Part shown: one piece after another, positions 27,882 through 37,039 of the stretch | How the letters are laid out: the number at the start of each line of letters is the position of its first letter | Position numbering within the stretch: the stretch's first letter is position 1 | Assembly: GCA_002360455.1 (NCBI GenBank) | Contig: DEQQ01000090.1 | Span: forward strand, 16,907-80,906 | Reading direction: 5' to 3' | Source: Saprospiraceae bacterium UBA3362 | Lineage (GTDB): Bacteria > Bacteroidota > Bacteroidia > Chitinophagales > Saprospiraceae | DNA length: 64,000 nucleotides | Notes under the pieces: generated by a model | The model's input: only the letters and a program-made list of their open reading frames with translations | Databases searched by the model: none | Told to the model about the DNA's origin: nothing | Made by a program: the position numbers and the translations under genes

Positions 27882-29189
27882 TTATTTATTTAGGCGCTTC
27901 AAAACTTCTTCTCTAAAACAATTGCCCCTGTGTTCATAATTTTGAAATAAGTCAAAACTTGCACATGCGGGAGAAAGCAAAACGGTATCTTGAAAAGCTG
28001 CCAATTCAAAACTTTTTTGAACAGCGTCTTCCATAGAATGTGTATCTGCAATGGGTATTCCTGTTTTCGAAAAATAGGAAATCAATTTAGTATTGTCTTT
28101 ACCCAAGGCAATTATCGATTTTACTCTTTCCTTCACTAATGCCAAAATTACAGAATAATCATTCCCCTTATCCAGTCCACCAACAATCCATACAATATCT
28201 CTTTCTATAGAATCCAATGCATAGAACACTGAGTCAACATTGGTTGCCTTGCTGTCGTTGATAAATTTGATTTGATTTACTTCTGCAATAAGTTCCAACC
28301 TGTGAGGATCGTTTACAAAAGAATTTAATCCCGTTTGAATCCTATCCGGATCAAGATCTAACAACTGAACAGCCCTTATGGAACATGTTGCATTGATGGC
28401 ATTGTGTTTGCCTCTTAGTACTGTTGTACTCAAATTAGCAAGAGTTTCTTGATGATCTGACAAAGTACCGATAGTACTCAACAAGGGATCAACTTCAATA
28501 GATGATGCATTGATATGAAAAGTTTTCAATTTTGATTGAATGACTGAATCTTTAGAATAATAAATCGCGTAATCCTCTGATTTTTGATTTTCGAATATTC
28601 TGAATTTAGAAGCAGCATACTCATCCAAACTATTGTTGTAACGATCCAAATGGTCGGGAGTAATGTTCAACAATACAGCAATATTAGGCCTAAATTGATC
28701 TATGCCGTCCAACTGAAAACTACTTAATTCAAGAACATAAATCTCCCAATCTTGCTGAGACACTGCTCTTGCAAAGGAGTAACCCACATTGCCACATTTA
28801 ATTACATTCCTACCAGCTTGATTCAATAAATGGTAAATCAAGTTTGTTGTTGTAGTTTTCCCGTTACTGCCAGTGATGGCTATAATTATTCCATTGACAA
28901 ACTGATAAGCAAACTCGACTTCGGAAATAATTTTAATTCCTTTGTGTTGGTAAAATTTAACAATATCAGAATGATCCGGTATTCCCGGACTTTTAACTAC
29001 ATACTCAGGTACAAAATCAAATATTATATGATGCCCTTCTGACTCAAAATCAATTTCATTATCCACCAATTCTTTTTGAAACGAAGGCTTAATTGTTCCT
29101 TGATCACTGACAAATGCTATGAGTCCTTTTTTCTTTGCAAGCAATGCTGCTCCAATACCACTTTCTCCGGCTCCTAAAATCACAATCAT
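27882..29189 (-). CDS. murD: UDP-N-acetylmuramoylalanine--D-glutamate ligase MurD
   Basis: MurD adds D-glutamate to UDP-MurNAc-L-Ala. The 435-residue protein has the N-terminal loop GAGESGIGAALLA, the ATP loop TGSNGKTT (106-113), the ELSSFQLDG motif, NDSKATNVDS (specific to MurD) and the C-terminal LLSPACASFDLFQNYEHRG-type motif near 410-430. It lies two bases after mraY and 13 bases before ftsW, consistent with one transcript. Confidence 0.95.
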   Translation of the reverse strand: MIVILGAGESGIGAALLAKKKGLIAFVSDQGTIKPSFQKELVDNEIDFESEGHHIIFDFVPEYVVKSPGIPDHSDIVKFYQHKGIKIISEVEFAYQFVNGIIIAITGSNGKTTTTNLIYHLLNQAGRNVIKCGNVGYSFARAVSQQDWEIYVLELSSFQLDGIDQFRPNIAVLLNITPDHLDRYNNSLDEYAASKFRIFENQKSEDYAIYYSKDSVIQSKLKTFHINASSIEVDPLLSTIGTLSDHQETLANLSTTVLRGKHNAINATCSIRAVQLLDLDPDRIQTGLNSFVNDPHRLELIAEVNQIKFINDSKATNVDSVFYALDSIERDIVWIVGGLDKGNDYSVILALVKERVKSIIALGKDNTKLISYFSKTGIPIADTHSMEDAVQKSFELAAFQDTVLLSPACASFDLFQNYEHRGNCFREEVLKRLNK

Positions 29190-29191
29190 AG

Positions 29192-30442
29192 TTATCTGAT
29201 TTTAAGAGTGATAATAGTAAACACAGCTAAGAAAATGGTTACAATCCAAAATCTTACTGCAATATGTGCTTCATGAATGCCAACTTTCTGAAAATGATGA
29301 TGCAGAGGAGACATTAAGAATATTCTTCTTCCTTCTCCATATTTCTTTTTTGTATATTTAAAATAAGAAACTTGAAGAACAACTGATAAAGTCTCTAAAA
29401 AAAATACTCCGCACAAAACCGGTATCAATAATTCTTTGCGTAGAAGGATGGCTAATGCTGCAATTATTCCGCCTAAAGTGAGAGAACCGGTATCGCCCAT
29501 AAACACTTTTGCAGGAAAAGCATTGTACCATAAAAACCCAATGCAAGCACCAAGGAAACAGGCCGAGAAGATCACCAACTCACCCGAATAGGGAACATAA
29601 AAAATATTCAAATAATCAGCAATGACCGTGTTCCCGGACACATAGGCCATAATTGCTAAGGTCGCAGCAATGATAGCAGAAACACCGGTGGCTAAGCCGT
29701 CTAAACCGTCTGTCAAATTCGCTCCATTACTTACGGCGGTCACTATAAAAATAACTAAAGGAATAAAAATAATCCAAATTAGCGAGCCGGAATTGTCGCC
29801 TACAAATTGAATCAACCATGTGTAATCAAAACGATTCCCTTTGAGAAAAGGCACGTTGGTTAGTGCTGTTTTTACATAGACAAATTCCTGCGACTTTGCA
29901 GGATCTATATTTACAATAGTTTGTTCTATAGGATAATTATGCTTCAATGCATCTGCCTTTGGCATACGAACTAAGACATCATCATGATAAAGCATTACCA
30001 AGCCTACGACTAGTCCCAAAACAATTTGGCCAGACACTTTGAAAATGGCTTTCAAGCCTTCTTTGTCTTTTAGAAATACTTTGATATAATCATCGGCAAA
30101 CCCAATTAACCCCATCCATACAGTGGTAAAAATCATAACCTGGATATAGACATTATCCAACTTGGTTAATAAGAGGGTTGGTACTAAAATTGCAAGGATT
30201 ATGATGACTCCTCCCATAGTCGGAGTTCCTTCTTTTTCCTTCTGTCCCGTGAGGCCTAAGTCGCGTACAGTCTCACCAATCTGCAACTTACGCAACTGCT
30301 TAATAATCTTGCCTCCAAACAACATTGAAATCACTAATGAAATAATCACTGCTAACAATGCACGGAATGAGATATACTGAAACAGCCTTCCTCCAGGAAG
30401 GTGAATAAATCTCTCCGTAAATTGAAATAAGTAGTATAACAT
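29192..30442 (-). CDS. mraY: Phospho-N-acetylmuramoyl-pentapeptide transferase MraY
   Basis: MraY makes lipid I from UDP-MurNAc-pentapeptide and undecaprenyl phosphate. The 416-residue polytopic protein shows [14 protein letters not shown] (the Asp pair that binds Mg), [16 protein letters not shown] and the HHHFQ motif near the C-terminus, all MraY hallmarks. It carries an insertion of about 50 residues between helices 4 and 5 ([19 protein letters not shown] and following), as in other Bacteroidota. A 171-base gap with an inverted repeat separates it from murE. Confidence 0.95.
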   Translation of the reverse strand: MLYYLFQFTERFIHLPGGRLFQYISFRALLAVIISLVISMLFGGKIIKQLRKLQIGETVRDLGLTGQKEKEGTPTMGGVIIILAILVPTLLLTKLDNVYIQVMIFTTVWMGLIGFADDYIKVFLKDKEGLKAIFKVSGQIVLGLVVGLVMLYHDDVLVRMPKADALKHNYPIEQTIVNIDPAKSQEFVYVKTALTNVPFLKGNRFDYTWLIQFVGDNSGSLIWIIFIPLVIFIVTAVSNGANLTDGLDGLATGVSAIIAATLAIMAYVSGNTVIADYLNIFYVPYSGELVIFSACFLGACIGFLWYNAFPAKVFMGDTGSLTLGGIIAALAILLRKELLIPVLCGVFFLETLSVVLQVSYFKYTKKKYGEGRRIFLMSPLHHHFQKVGIHEAHIAVRFWIVTIFLAVFTIITLKIR

Positions 30443-30465
30443 TTTGTAATTGAATTGAGTAAAAT

Positions 30466-30521
30466 TAACAGTACAGCAGGGACCTAATCCCGTTGGCCAG
30501 CTTCCTCTGCTGTAACTGTTA
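30466..30521 (-). repeat. Long inverted repeat (RNA hairpin) between murE and mraY
   Basis: TAACAGTACAGCAG (30466-30479) is the reverse complement of CTGCTGTAACTGTTA (30507-30521) except for one bulged base. The spacer of 27 bases contains further pairing on the minus strand (GGGA/TCCC). It is the only large gap in the dcw operon. There is no T run, so it is not a standard terminator. It may act as an RNA processing site, attenuator, mRNA-stabilising hairpin or protein-binding site. Confidence 0.7.
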
Positions 30522-30613
30522 AAACCAACCTGAGAATGATAATAGAACCTACTCTATTTTCTTTTATATCTTTAATTTAATTTTTATCAAACTCAACATG
30601 AAGTTTCAATATC

Positions 30614-32068
30614 CTACGCAATAAATTCTTTTAGAATTTTATAGTCATCAAAATCATGTTTCACATTTTTTATTTCTTGATAAGTCTCATGGCCTTTGCC
30701 TGCGACTAATATGATATCTTGATTTTTGGCGAGTTGACAAGCTGTTTTAATAGCCTGTTTTCTGTCCACAACACTAAGATATTTCGATTGAAGTTCTAAA
30801 GGAACACCCGCTTCCATTTGTTGAATAATCAGTTGCGGATCTTCATTCCTAGGATTATCCGAAGTAAATATTACAAAATCGGATAACTCAACCGCAGTTT
30901 TTGCCATAATTGGCCTTTTTTTCTCATCTCTATTTCCTCCACATCCCAAAACAGTTATAACTCGTTGTTCTTTCTGTTTTATTGCCTTAATATTTTGTAC
31001 TATTTTTTCTACAGCATCCGGCGTATGAGCATAATCTACTATTCCAATTTTCTTTGTTGAGATCGAGCTCATCCACTCGAATCTTCCTTTAACAGAGGAC
31101 AATGTTGACAAACCCTCCAAAACCGTATCTCTATGTTCACCCAATTCTATAGCTGTTGCAATTACGGCTAATAAATTATAGGCATTGAATTCTCCAATTA
31201 ATTTACTGTATAATTCTGTATGTTCATATTTTAGGTACAATCCTGACAGATTATTTTCTAAAATTTTTATTTTATAATCATACATTCCTTTTAATCCATA
31301 GCTCACTCTTTTTGCCCTGGTATTTTGAATCATGACCTGGCCGTTTTTATCATCACCATTATATATTGCAATAGATTCCTTTGTCAGTCTATCAAAAAAT
31401 TTCTTCTTTGACTTAAGATAATGATCCATTGTCTTATGGTAATCCATGTGATCCTGAGTTAGATTAGTAAAAATCCCAACCTTATAATTTATCCCATCAA
31501 TTCGCCCTTGATCAACAGCATGCGAACTAACTTCCATAAAAACGTATTCACATGAATTCTCTCGGATGTTATCTAATAATTCGTATAGTTTTATACAATC
31601 CGGTGTGGTATGGGTGGATTCCCATTTGCTATTCAAGATTCTAATTTCTACAGTAGAAATCAACGCAGCTCGATAACCCAATTCCATATACAACTGATAT
31701 AACAAACTGGCTACAGTCGTCTTCCCATTAGTCCCGGTAACCCCTACAATGCAAAGTTGATCTGCAGGATTTTCATAAAATCGATTGAGCAATTGAATCA
31801 AAGTTTCGTGAAGATTCTCACAGACAATAAAACATGATGAATCCAAACTTTGATCAGGATTATCCTCACACAATACAACTTTAATCCCTTTCTTTAACAC
31901 GTCGGGAATAAATTGATGTCCATCAACAGTAAATCCTTTGATGGCGACATAAATTTGACCACCAGTAATGGATCGACTATCTTGACAAAAACCACTCACC
32001 ATTTGATCCAATTGGCCAAAAATTTTGACCCGCTCTACTCCGGTTAGTAATTCCTTTAGATTTTTCAA
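30614..32068 (-). CDS. murE: UDP-MurNAc-tripeptide synthetase MurE (meso-diaminopimelate type)
   Basis: MurE adds the third residue of the stem peptide. The 484-residue protein has the ATP loop TGTNGKTT (111-118), HTTPD, EVSSHA, the carbamylated-Lys region, YAHTPDAVEK and the specificity motif DNPR (404-407), which in known MurE enzymes selects meso-diaminopimelate rather than lysine. So the wall is inferred to contain diaminopimelate. It starts ten bases after ftsI. Confidence 0.96.
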   Translation of the reverse strand: MKNLKELLTGVERVKIFGQLDQMVSGFCQDSRSITGGQIYVAIKGFTVDGHQFIPDVLKKGIKVVLCEDNPDQSLDSSCFIVCENLHETLIQLLNRFYENPADQLCIVGVTGTNGKTTVASLLYQLYMELGYRAALISTVEIRILNSKWESTHTTPDCIKLYELLDNIRENSCEYVFMEVSSHAVDQGRIDGINYKVGIFTNLTQDHMDYHKTMDHYLKSKKKFFDRLTKESIAIYNGDDKNGQVMIQNTRAKRVSYGLKGMYDYKIKILENNLSGLYLKYEHTELYSKLIGEFNAYNLLAVIATAIELGEHRDTVLEGLSTLSSVKGRFEWMSSISTKKIGIVDYAHTPDAVEKIVQNIKAIKQKEQRVITVLGCGGNRDEKKRPIMAKTAVELSDFVIFTSDNPRNEDPQLIIQQMEAGVPLELQSKYLSVVDRKQAIKTACQLAKNQDIILVAGKGHETYQEIKNVKHDFDDYKILKEFIA

Positions 32069-32078
32069 AGAACTTTTT

Positions 32079-34202
32079 TTATTCTAAAACCAATTCAATC
32101 ATTGCTTGTCCAACCGGATCGCCGGGATTCAAACTCTGAGAAACGATTTTCCCACTTCCATGAATCTTTGCTTTCAATCCGGATTGATCAATAAGAAATA
32201 AGGCATCTCGCAATCCCATACCTCTTAGATCAGGCACAATTTTATTATTTTGACTCACTGCAAACGTATAAACTCCATTTTGATCTGCAATAGTTCTTAT
32301 CCATTCTCCTGCTGTTGAATGTTTGAATGGAACACCAATATGATTGAATAATGTTTTAAAATCATTTGTATAGCCATAATTTCCAACAGGCAACAATTCT
32401 GAAGTTAATGTTGGTTTAGGTTTTTGGTTAAGAGCAAACTCAGGCTCCAAATTCATGCGCATGCAATGATCAGCTATCCGTTTGAAAACCGGTGCCGCTG
32501 CTTCTCCTCCATAATATCCTCCTTGAGATGGATTGTACACCACCACAATGCACGAATACAATGGGTCCTCTGCAGGAAAGAATCCACAAAACGAAGCTTG
32601 GTATTCTTTATTCACCCCATCGCTTTCGAAATAATTCGTTACAGCAGTCCCTGTCTTTCCGGCAATACTATATCGATCATTTTTCATAAATTTTGCAGTG
32701 CCCTCCAAAACGACTCCTTTGAGACATTCCATTACTTGGAGTAGCGCTGATTCTGAACATATAGAATCTTTTAAAACAACCGGATCTATAGTTTGTACAA
32801 GCTCTTCATCTTCTACAATTGCTTTGACTAGATAAGGTTTCATAACCTTGCCTCCATTTGCAACTCCATTATAAAAAGTTAAAATTTGTAAAGGAGTCAA
32901 TTGTGTTTCATAACCAACGCTCATCCATGGCAAAGTTGTACCATACCATTTTGTTTTATCTCTAGCAGGATCCTTAATTACCGGGGCCGGTTCTCCGCCC
33001 AGATCAATTCCTGTTTTTTTATTTAATCCAAATTTTGTATAATACTCAGCAAAGGATTTTTGATCATTTCCAAAACTGGCATATGCTAATTTGGAAATAC
33101 CAACATTGGATGAAGTAATAAAAGAAAAATAAAGATCTGCTGCCGATATCCTTGGAGCATGGGCATCTTTCATTTCTTTGTCATAGAAATAACATGAACC
33201 ATCACCCAAACTTACAGGAGTTTTAAGGTTGACACTCCCCTTATCTAACATTGCCAAAGTCGAGGCAAGTTTCATCGTCGAGCCCGGCTCAGAAGAATGT
33301 GCAACTGCATAATTATAATTTTCTACCAATTCTCCATTTTCATTTCTCCCCAAATTGGCAATGGCTTTTATTGCACCTGTCTTTACTTCCATGACAACAG
33401 CACAAGCTTTTTCAGCCTGATGTTTTTCCATGGCTTCTGCCAAAGCTTCTTGAGCTATCTCTTGAATTCCTATATTGAGATTGGTAATAATATCCTTCCC
33501 TTTCTTTGCTTCTATCTCTGTCACATCATCCACCGGAAGATATTGGTGATTACCAATTTTTTTCATCAAGCGCTGTCCTTCTTCTCCTTTCAAATATTGA
33601 TTGTATTGATGCTCGAGTCCTATAGACAGGCTGTCTCTGTGCAATCCAATCGTTCTATTGGCAAGAAGTTTAAAAGGCTTTTCGCGGCGATTGTGTTTTA
33701 TAATTCGCAATCCTCCGCGATTTTGCCCGTGTTTAAACAAAGGAAATTTCTTTATAAGTTCTAACTGATTATAATCAATATTTTTTGCAATTAGAACATA
33801 TTGATTTTTATCTTGTCTCTCTTTGATCAACCAATTTTTTATCTCTTTAGCTGATTTATCAGGCATTAAAGTTTGAGACAAAACCAAAGAAAGTGAATCA
33901 ATTTCATCTTTAAAATAATCTTTGGTTTTGGTTTTCATCCCTTTTGCCTTGGTATCCATTCGCAATTCAAAGAACGGTAGGGAAATCGCCAATGGACTTC
34001 CATCATCTGCCAAAATTTTTCCTCTTTCTGCCTCGAAAGGCATTAAAACAAAAAGTTGCTCTTCAGCTTTAGCTCTCCAATAATCTCCTTCAATTTGACT
34101 TATATAAAACGCTTTTCCAACTAATGCCGCGGCGATCAGACAGAATACTCCGATCACAACATAAACACGGATTAAGAATTCTTTTTTACGTTCCATTTTC
34201 AA
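32079..34202 (-). CDS. ftsI: Septal peptidoglycan transpeptidase FtsI (class B PBP with PASTA domain)
   Basis: The 707-residue protein cross-links septal peptidoglycan. It has one N-terminal signal anchor (about 10-33), a PBP dimerisation domain (about 55-225), and a transpeptidase domain with the active-site motifs STMK (Ser308-Lys311), SSN (364-366) and KTG (516-518). A single PASTA domain ends it (about 650-707, VPDLRGMGLRDA). It overlaps the ftsL-like gene by four bases and precedes murE, the standard dcw place for FtsI. Confidence 0.95.
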   Translation of the reverse strand: MKMERKKEFLIRVYVVIGVFCLIAAALVGKAFYISQIEGDYWRAKAEEQLFVLMPFEAERGKILADDGSPLAISLPFFELRMDTKAKGMKTKTKDYFKDEIDSLSLVLSQTLMPDKSAKEIKNWLIKERQDKNQYVLIAKNIDYNQLELIKKFPLFKHGQNRGGLRIIKHNRREKPFKLLANRTIGLHRDSLSIGLEHQYNQYLKGEEGQRLMKKIGNHQYLPVDDVTEIEAKKGKDIITNLNIGIQEIAQEALAEAMEKHQAEKACAVVMEVKTGAIKAIANLGRNENGELVENYNYAVAHSSEPGSTMKLASTLAMLDKGSVNLKTPVSLGDGSCYFYDKEMKDAHAPRISAADLYFSFITSSNVGISKLAYASFGNDQKSFAEYYTKFGLNKKTGIDLGGEPAPVIKDPARDKTKWYGTTLPWMSVGYETQLTPLQILTFYNGVANGGKVMKPYLVKAIVEDEELVQTIDPVVLKDSICSESALLQVMECLKGVVLEGTAKFMKNDRYSIAGKTGTAVTNYFESDGVNKEYQASFCGFFPAEDPLYSCIVVVYNPSQGGYYGGEAAAPVFKRIADHCMRMNLEPEFALNQKPKPTLTSELLPVGNYGYTNDFKTLFNHIGVPFKHSTAGEWIRTIADQNGVYTFAVSQNNKIVPDLRGMGLRDALFLIDQSGLKAKIHGSGKIVSQSLNPGDPVGQAMIELVLE

Positions 34203-34522
34203 TTCTGCTTCTGAATCAATTTCAGAGGAGCTTCTTTTCGTATTTCTATATTTTGTTCAGATACTTTTTTTGATATTTGGCCCTCTGTACTCTGGTACAA
34301 AATGCCTGACTTCATTGTCCAATAATCCCACTTTATCTCTTTCACCTCATTCATCAACTGCTGACTCTTCTTCATATTTTTCTCAGCATAATGAACATTT
34401 GCTATATAAAACAAACCCAACAGACATAAAACAAAAAGAAAAGGCAGATTTTTATACAATAGCATGCTGCTTACTGTACTGTATCTTTTCTTATTTATTT
34501 TTGGAGGGACGTTATATTCCAT
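34199..34522 (-). CDS. FtsL-like division protein
   Basis: The 107-residue protein has a cytoplasmic head, one membrane helix (about 25-42, LPFLFVLCLLGLFYIANV) and a short coiled-coil periplasmic part (about 45-80), the layout of FtsL. FtsL forms a complex with FtsB and FtsQ. Sequence conservation is too low for a firm call, but position between rsmH and ftsI is diagnostic. It starts six bases after rsmH and overlaps ftsI by four. Confidence 0.8.
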   Translation of the reverse strand: MEYNVPPKINKKRYSTVSSMLLYKNLPFLFVLCLLGLFYIANVHYAEKNMKKSQQLMNEVKEIKWDYWTMKSGILYQSTEGQISKKVSEQNIEIRKEAPLKLIQKQN

Positions 34523-34527
34523 ATTTT

Positions 34528-35418
34528 TTATAATTTAATTCCAACTCTCATCTTAGCTGATCTACTCCTGCTATTTTTTTCTAACTCATCTTCAGATGGC
34601 AGTATCGTCTCTTTTACCATTGGTTTAAATTTCAACCTTTTCCTTCCGTAAAACTCATCTTCTTGTGATGTATCGGCCGCTTTCAAAGCATTTTTTACCA
34701 TTCTATCCTCCAGAGAATGATAAGAAATAACTACAAGTCTGCCCTCTCTTTTCAAACAGTTTGAAGCCTGTTCTAATGCTTCTTGCAAACTTTCCATCTC
34801 CTCATTTACTTCTATCCTCAGTGCTTGAAAAACTTTAGCCCAATACTGTGTAAGTTTTCCATAACCCATGGGCTCTACCCATTGCGAAAATTCCTCACAA
34901 GTTTTCCAGTTCTTAACATCTCTTTCTTTTACTATTCGATCTGCCAGCTTTCTGGCATTCGTTAACTCTCCATATTCTTTAAAAATAAATTCCAATCGCT
35001 TCGCATCAGAATTCATCAAAATATCTGCGGCAGTCACAGCTTGAGATCTATTCATTCGCATATCCAGAGGAGAATTGGATCTGTATGAAAACCCCCTTTG
35101 ATCATTATCAAAGTGATGACTGCTTACCCCCAAATCGGCCAAAATTCCATCTACTTTTGTTACTCCATAATATTGAAGATATTTCATTAAATACCTAAAA
35201 TTAGAAGCTATTAAAACGAACCTTTGATCCTCAGGAAGATGCTGCCTTACTGCATCGTCCTGATCAAAGGAAAACAATCTTGCCTTAGATGATATTCTTT
35301 TTAAAATTTCTCGACTGTGCCCACCTCCTCCAAAAGTCAGGTCAATATAGATTCCATCCTTTGTCGTGACTAATGCATCTACAGCTTCGTTGAGCAACAC
35401 CGCTTCATGATAATTCAT
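34528..35418 (-). CDS. rsmH: 16S rRNA (cytosine-1402-N4)-methyltransferase RsmH
   Basis: RsmH (MraW) methylates 16S rRNA near the P site. The 296-residue protein has YHEAVLLNEAVDAL, the S-adenosylmethionine loop DLTFGGGGHSREIL (about 26-39), GILADLGVSSHHFD, RGFSYR...LDMRM and VISYHSLEDRMVKN, all RsmH signatures. It starts 12 bases after the mraZ stop and is second in the dcw operon. Confidence 0.96.
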   Translation of the reverse strand: MNYHEAVLLNEAVDALVTTKDGIYIDLTFGGGGHSREILKRISSKARLFSFDQDDAVRQHLPEDQRFVLIASNFRYLMKYLQYYGVTKVDGILADLGVSSHHFDNDQRGFSYRSNSPLDMRMNRSQAVTAADILMNSDAKRLEFIFKEYGELTNARKLADRIVKERDVKNWKTCEEFSQWVEPMGYGKLTQYWAKVFQALRIEVNEEMESLQEALEQASNCLKREGRLVVISYHSLEDRMVKNALKAADTSQEDEFYGRKRLKFKPMVKETILPSEDELEKNSRSRSAKMRVGIKL

Positions 35419-35430
35419 TGAAACGAAGTC

Positions 35431-35874
35431 TTAAATTTTAAAGATTTCTTCTGCCAGTTTTGAAAAATCTACCGGCTCAGAATCCACCATCTTTAGATAG
35501 GCCTCTTTAGACCATACCTCTATTTGATTATGATATGCCAACAAAATCATGTCTTGATTTATGCCTGCATGACTGATCAAAGACTTGGGTAATAATAATC
35601 TATCATTGGCATCCGGGATTAACACCGTAGCACCACGATAGAAGTATCTTACAAACTCCCGATTCTTGGCAATGTATGTATTTAGTTGATTGACTTCCCT
35701 CGTCTTTTCCTCCCAAACGTCGTTGGGATAAAGGAGCAAACAATTTTCAAAACCTCTGTTAAGAACCAATTTTCCTGACGTGTTCAGAGAAAGCTGCTTC
35801 ATGAGTTGTCCAGGAATCCGGAAGCGACCTTTGTCGTCCAGCCTGACCTCATACTCTCCTGTTAGTTGATACAT
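35431..35874 (-). CDS. mraZ: Transcriptional regulator MraZ
   Basis: MraZ is a DNA-binding regulator that represses its own dcw operon in studied species. The 147-residue protein contains two AbrB-like beta-hairpin repeats with the DxxxR motifs LDDKGRFRIP (about 10-19) and PDANDRLLLP (about 88-97). A sequence AGGAG lies nine bases before the ATG, an unusual Shine-Dalgarno-like match for this phylum. Three MraZ-box-like repeats lie just upstream, fitting autoregulation. Confidence 0.96.
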   Translation of the reverse strand: MYQLTGEYEVRLDDKGRFRIPGQLMKQLSLNTSGKLVLNRGFENCLLLYPNDVWEEKTREVNQLNTYIAKNREFVRYFYRGATVLIPDANDRLLLPKSLISHAGINQDMILLAYHNQIEVWSKEAYLKMVDSEPVDFSKLAEEIFKI

Positions 35875-35902
35875 CAGTTGATTCTCCTATTGGTTGATGG
35901 CT

Positions 35903-35910
35903 CAAAGATA
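35903..35910 (-). promoter_or_regulatory. Promoter -7 element of the dcw operon
   Basis: TATCTTTG on the minus strand is an exact match to TAnnTTTG and lies 29-36 bases before the mraZ ATG. The region where a -33 box would lie is occupied by the TGG repeats, so MraZ binding there would block RNA polymerase. Confidence 0.6.
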
Positions 35911-35920
35911 AAACGAGATT

Positions 35921-35945
35921 TCCACTTTTTACCACTTTTACCCAC
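35921..35945 (-). promoter_or_regulatory. MraZ-box-like operator: three TGG repeats with a 10-bp period
   Basis: On the minus strand the sequence reads GTGGG-TAAAA-GTGG-TAAAAA-GTGGA. The plus-strand CCAC cores start at 35922, 35932 and 35942, exactly ten bases apart. Characterised MraZ operators are three or so TGGG-type repeats on one helical turn, so this fits closely. It abuts the -7 element at 35903-35910. Confidence 0.75.
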
Positions 35946-36598
35946 AAAAAGTATAAAAAAATCTAATATTAATTTCATTGATTATCAATATATAAGCCAA
36001 TCGTGAATAAAGTATAAACATATTGTGAATATTTTCAGTATGTAAATGCCACATTTTAGATCATATATATATAATATATAGGTAAATATATAAACTATTT
36101 TAATTTCACCATATAAATATTAATAAAATAATATATATAATAATTATTTAATGTATCTGTCCCTGCCTTAAATGAGGACTAATTACCCCCTTTTAATCCA
36201 AATTATAGCTTGGGAAGAATAAAATGGAGTCAAACCAATAGACGCAGCATGGCTAAGGGTAAACCAGTAAATTGATACCCTTGTCTTCATTTAACAATAT
36301 TTTGGTGTCACTTTTTGTATCTTTAAAGTCTAAACATTGAGAAAATTGAGTTGTCAATAAGTGGAGTTCATATTTTAGTAAAGCTCTGCTTATCAAAGAA
36401 ATGATCAATATAGTTTTTGAAATAGTGCTTGACGACAATATCAATTGATATACGGGAGGGTTGGAGGTTGAGCTTGAGCTGCAAATTGGTTAGCGCAGCG
36501 AATCGTTGAACTGCAATGGTGGTTCTTTTAAATAAAACTTATTTTAATCAATATCAGTATTATTTATTAATTTTACTTCAATTACAAATCTATTAATT
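35946..36598. other. Intergenic stretch between the dcw operon and the DUF1508 gene
   Basis: Upstream of the MraZ operator lie about 650 bases without a supported gene. The first half is very AT-rich with TATATA tracts (36060-36160). An inverted repeat AAGGGTA/TACCCTT (36255-36261 and 36276-36282) is present. A 63-codon frame at 36253-36444 (minus) has no family resemblance and is not called. Confidence 0.5.
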
Positions 36599-36931
36599 AT
36601 GGGTAAATTTGTTATCTCTAAGCGAACCAATGGACAATTCCAGTTCAGCTTAAAAGCGACCAATGGTCAAGCCATCTTACAAAGCGAAGGATATACTACA
36701 AAAGCCAGTTGTAAAAATGGAATCGAGTCAGTGAAAAAAAACTGTACTACTGATTCGAGATTTGATAGAAAAATTTCTGCCAATGGAAAATTCTATTTTA
36801 ATCTCAAAGCCATTAATGGCCAAGTTATTGGATCCAGTGAAATGTACGAATCAGAAGCAAGCAGAGAGAATGGCATCCAATCTATTAAAGCCAATGCTCC
36901 TGAAGCTACAGTAGAGGATCAAACTCTTTAG
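36599..36931 (+). CDS. YegP-like DUF1508 protein (two repeats)
   Basis: The 110-residue protein consists of two DUF1508 (YegP/UPF0339) repeats, about 1-48 and 51-99, each with a hairpin (FVISKRTNGQFQFSLKATNG and the parallel FYFNLKAINGQ) followed by a Ser/Glu-rich helix (SxxYxxxASxxNGIxS). The last ten residues are an acidic tail. The family is small, soluble and of unknown function, sometimes linked to stress. It is monocistronic with a terminator at 36995-37028. Confidence 0.9.
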   Translation: MGKFVISKRTNGQFQFSLKATNGQAILQSEGYTTKASCKNGIESVKKNCTTDSRFDRKISANGKFYFNLKAINGQVIGSSEMYESEASRENGIQSIKANAPEATVEDQTL

Positions 36932-36994
36932 TAGCTCATTTGTAAAAATCTAATCGCATAATCTTGGTATTTTTCCAAGCCTATGAAAAGATGT

Positions 36995-37028
36995 AGCCTA
37001 AGTCTTAAAAGTCTTAGGCTTATTTTTT
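36995..37028 (+). terminator. Rho-independent terminator after the DUF1508 gene
   Basis: AGCCTAAG (36995-37002) pairs with CTTAGGCT (37013-37020), followed by TATTTTTTT. Confidence 0.85.
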
Positions 37029-37039
37029 TCAACAGATCT

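Noticed and set aside
20572..35874. Several plus-strand open frames of 60-155 codons lying opposite the dcw genes
   Set aside because: They are antisense to well-recognised conserved genes and have no family resemblance.
36253..36444. 63-codon minus-strand open frame upstream of the DUF1508 gene
   Set aside because: No family resemblance, no ribosome-binding or promoter context, low-complexity composition; probably noncoding.
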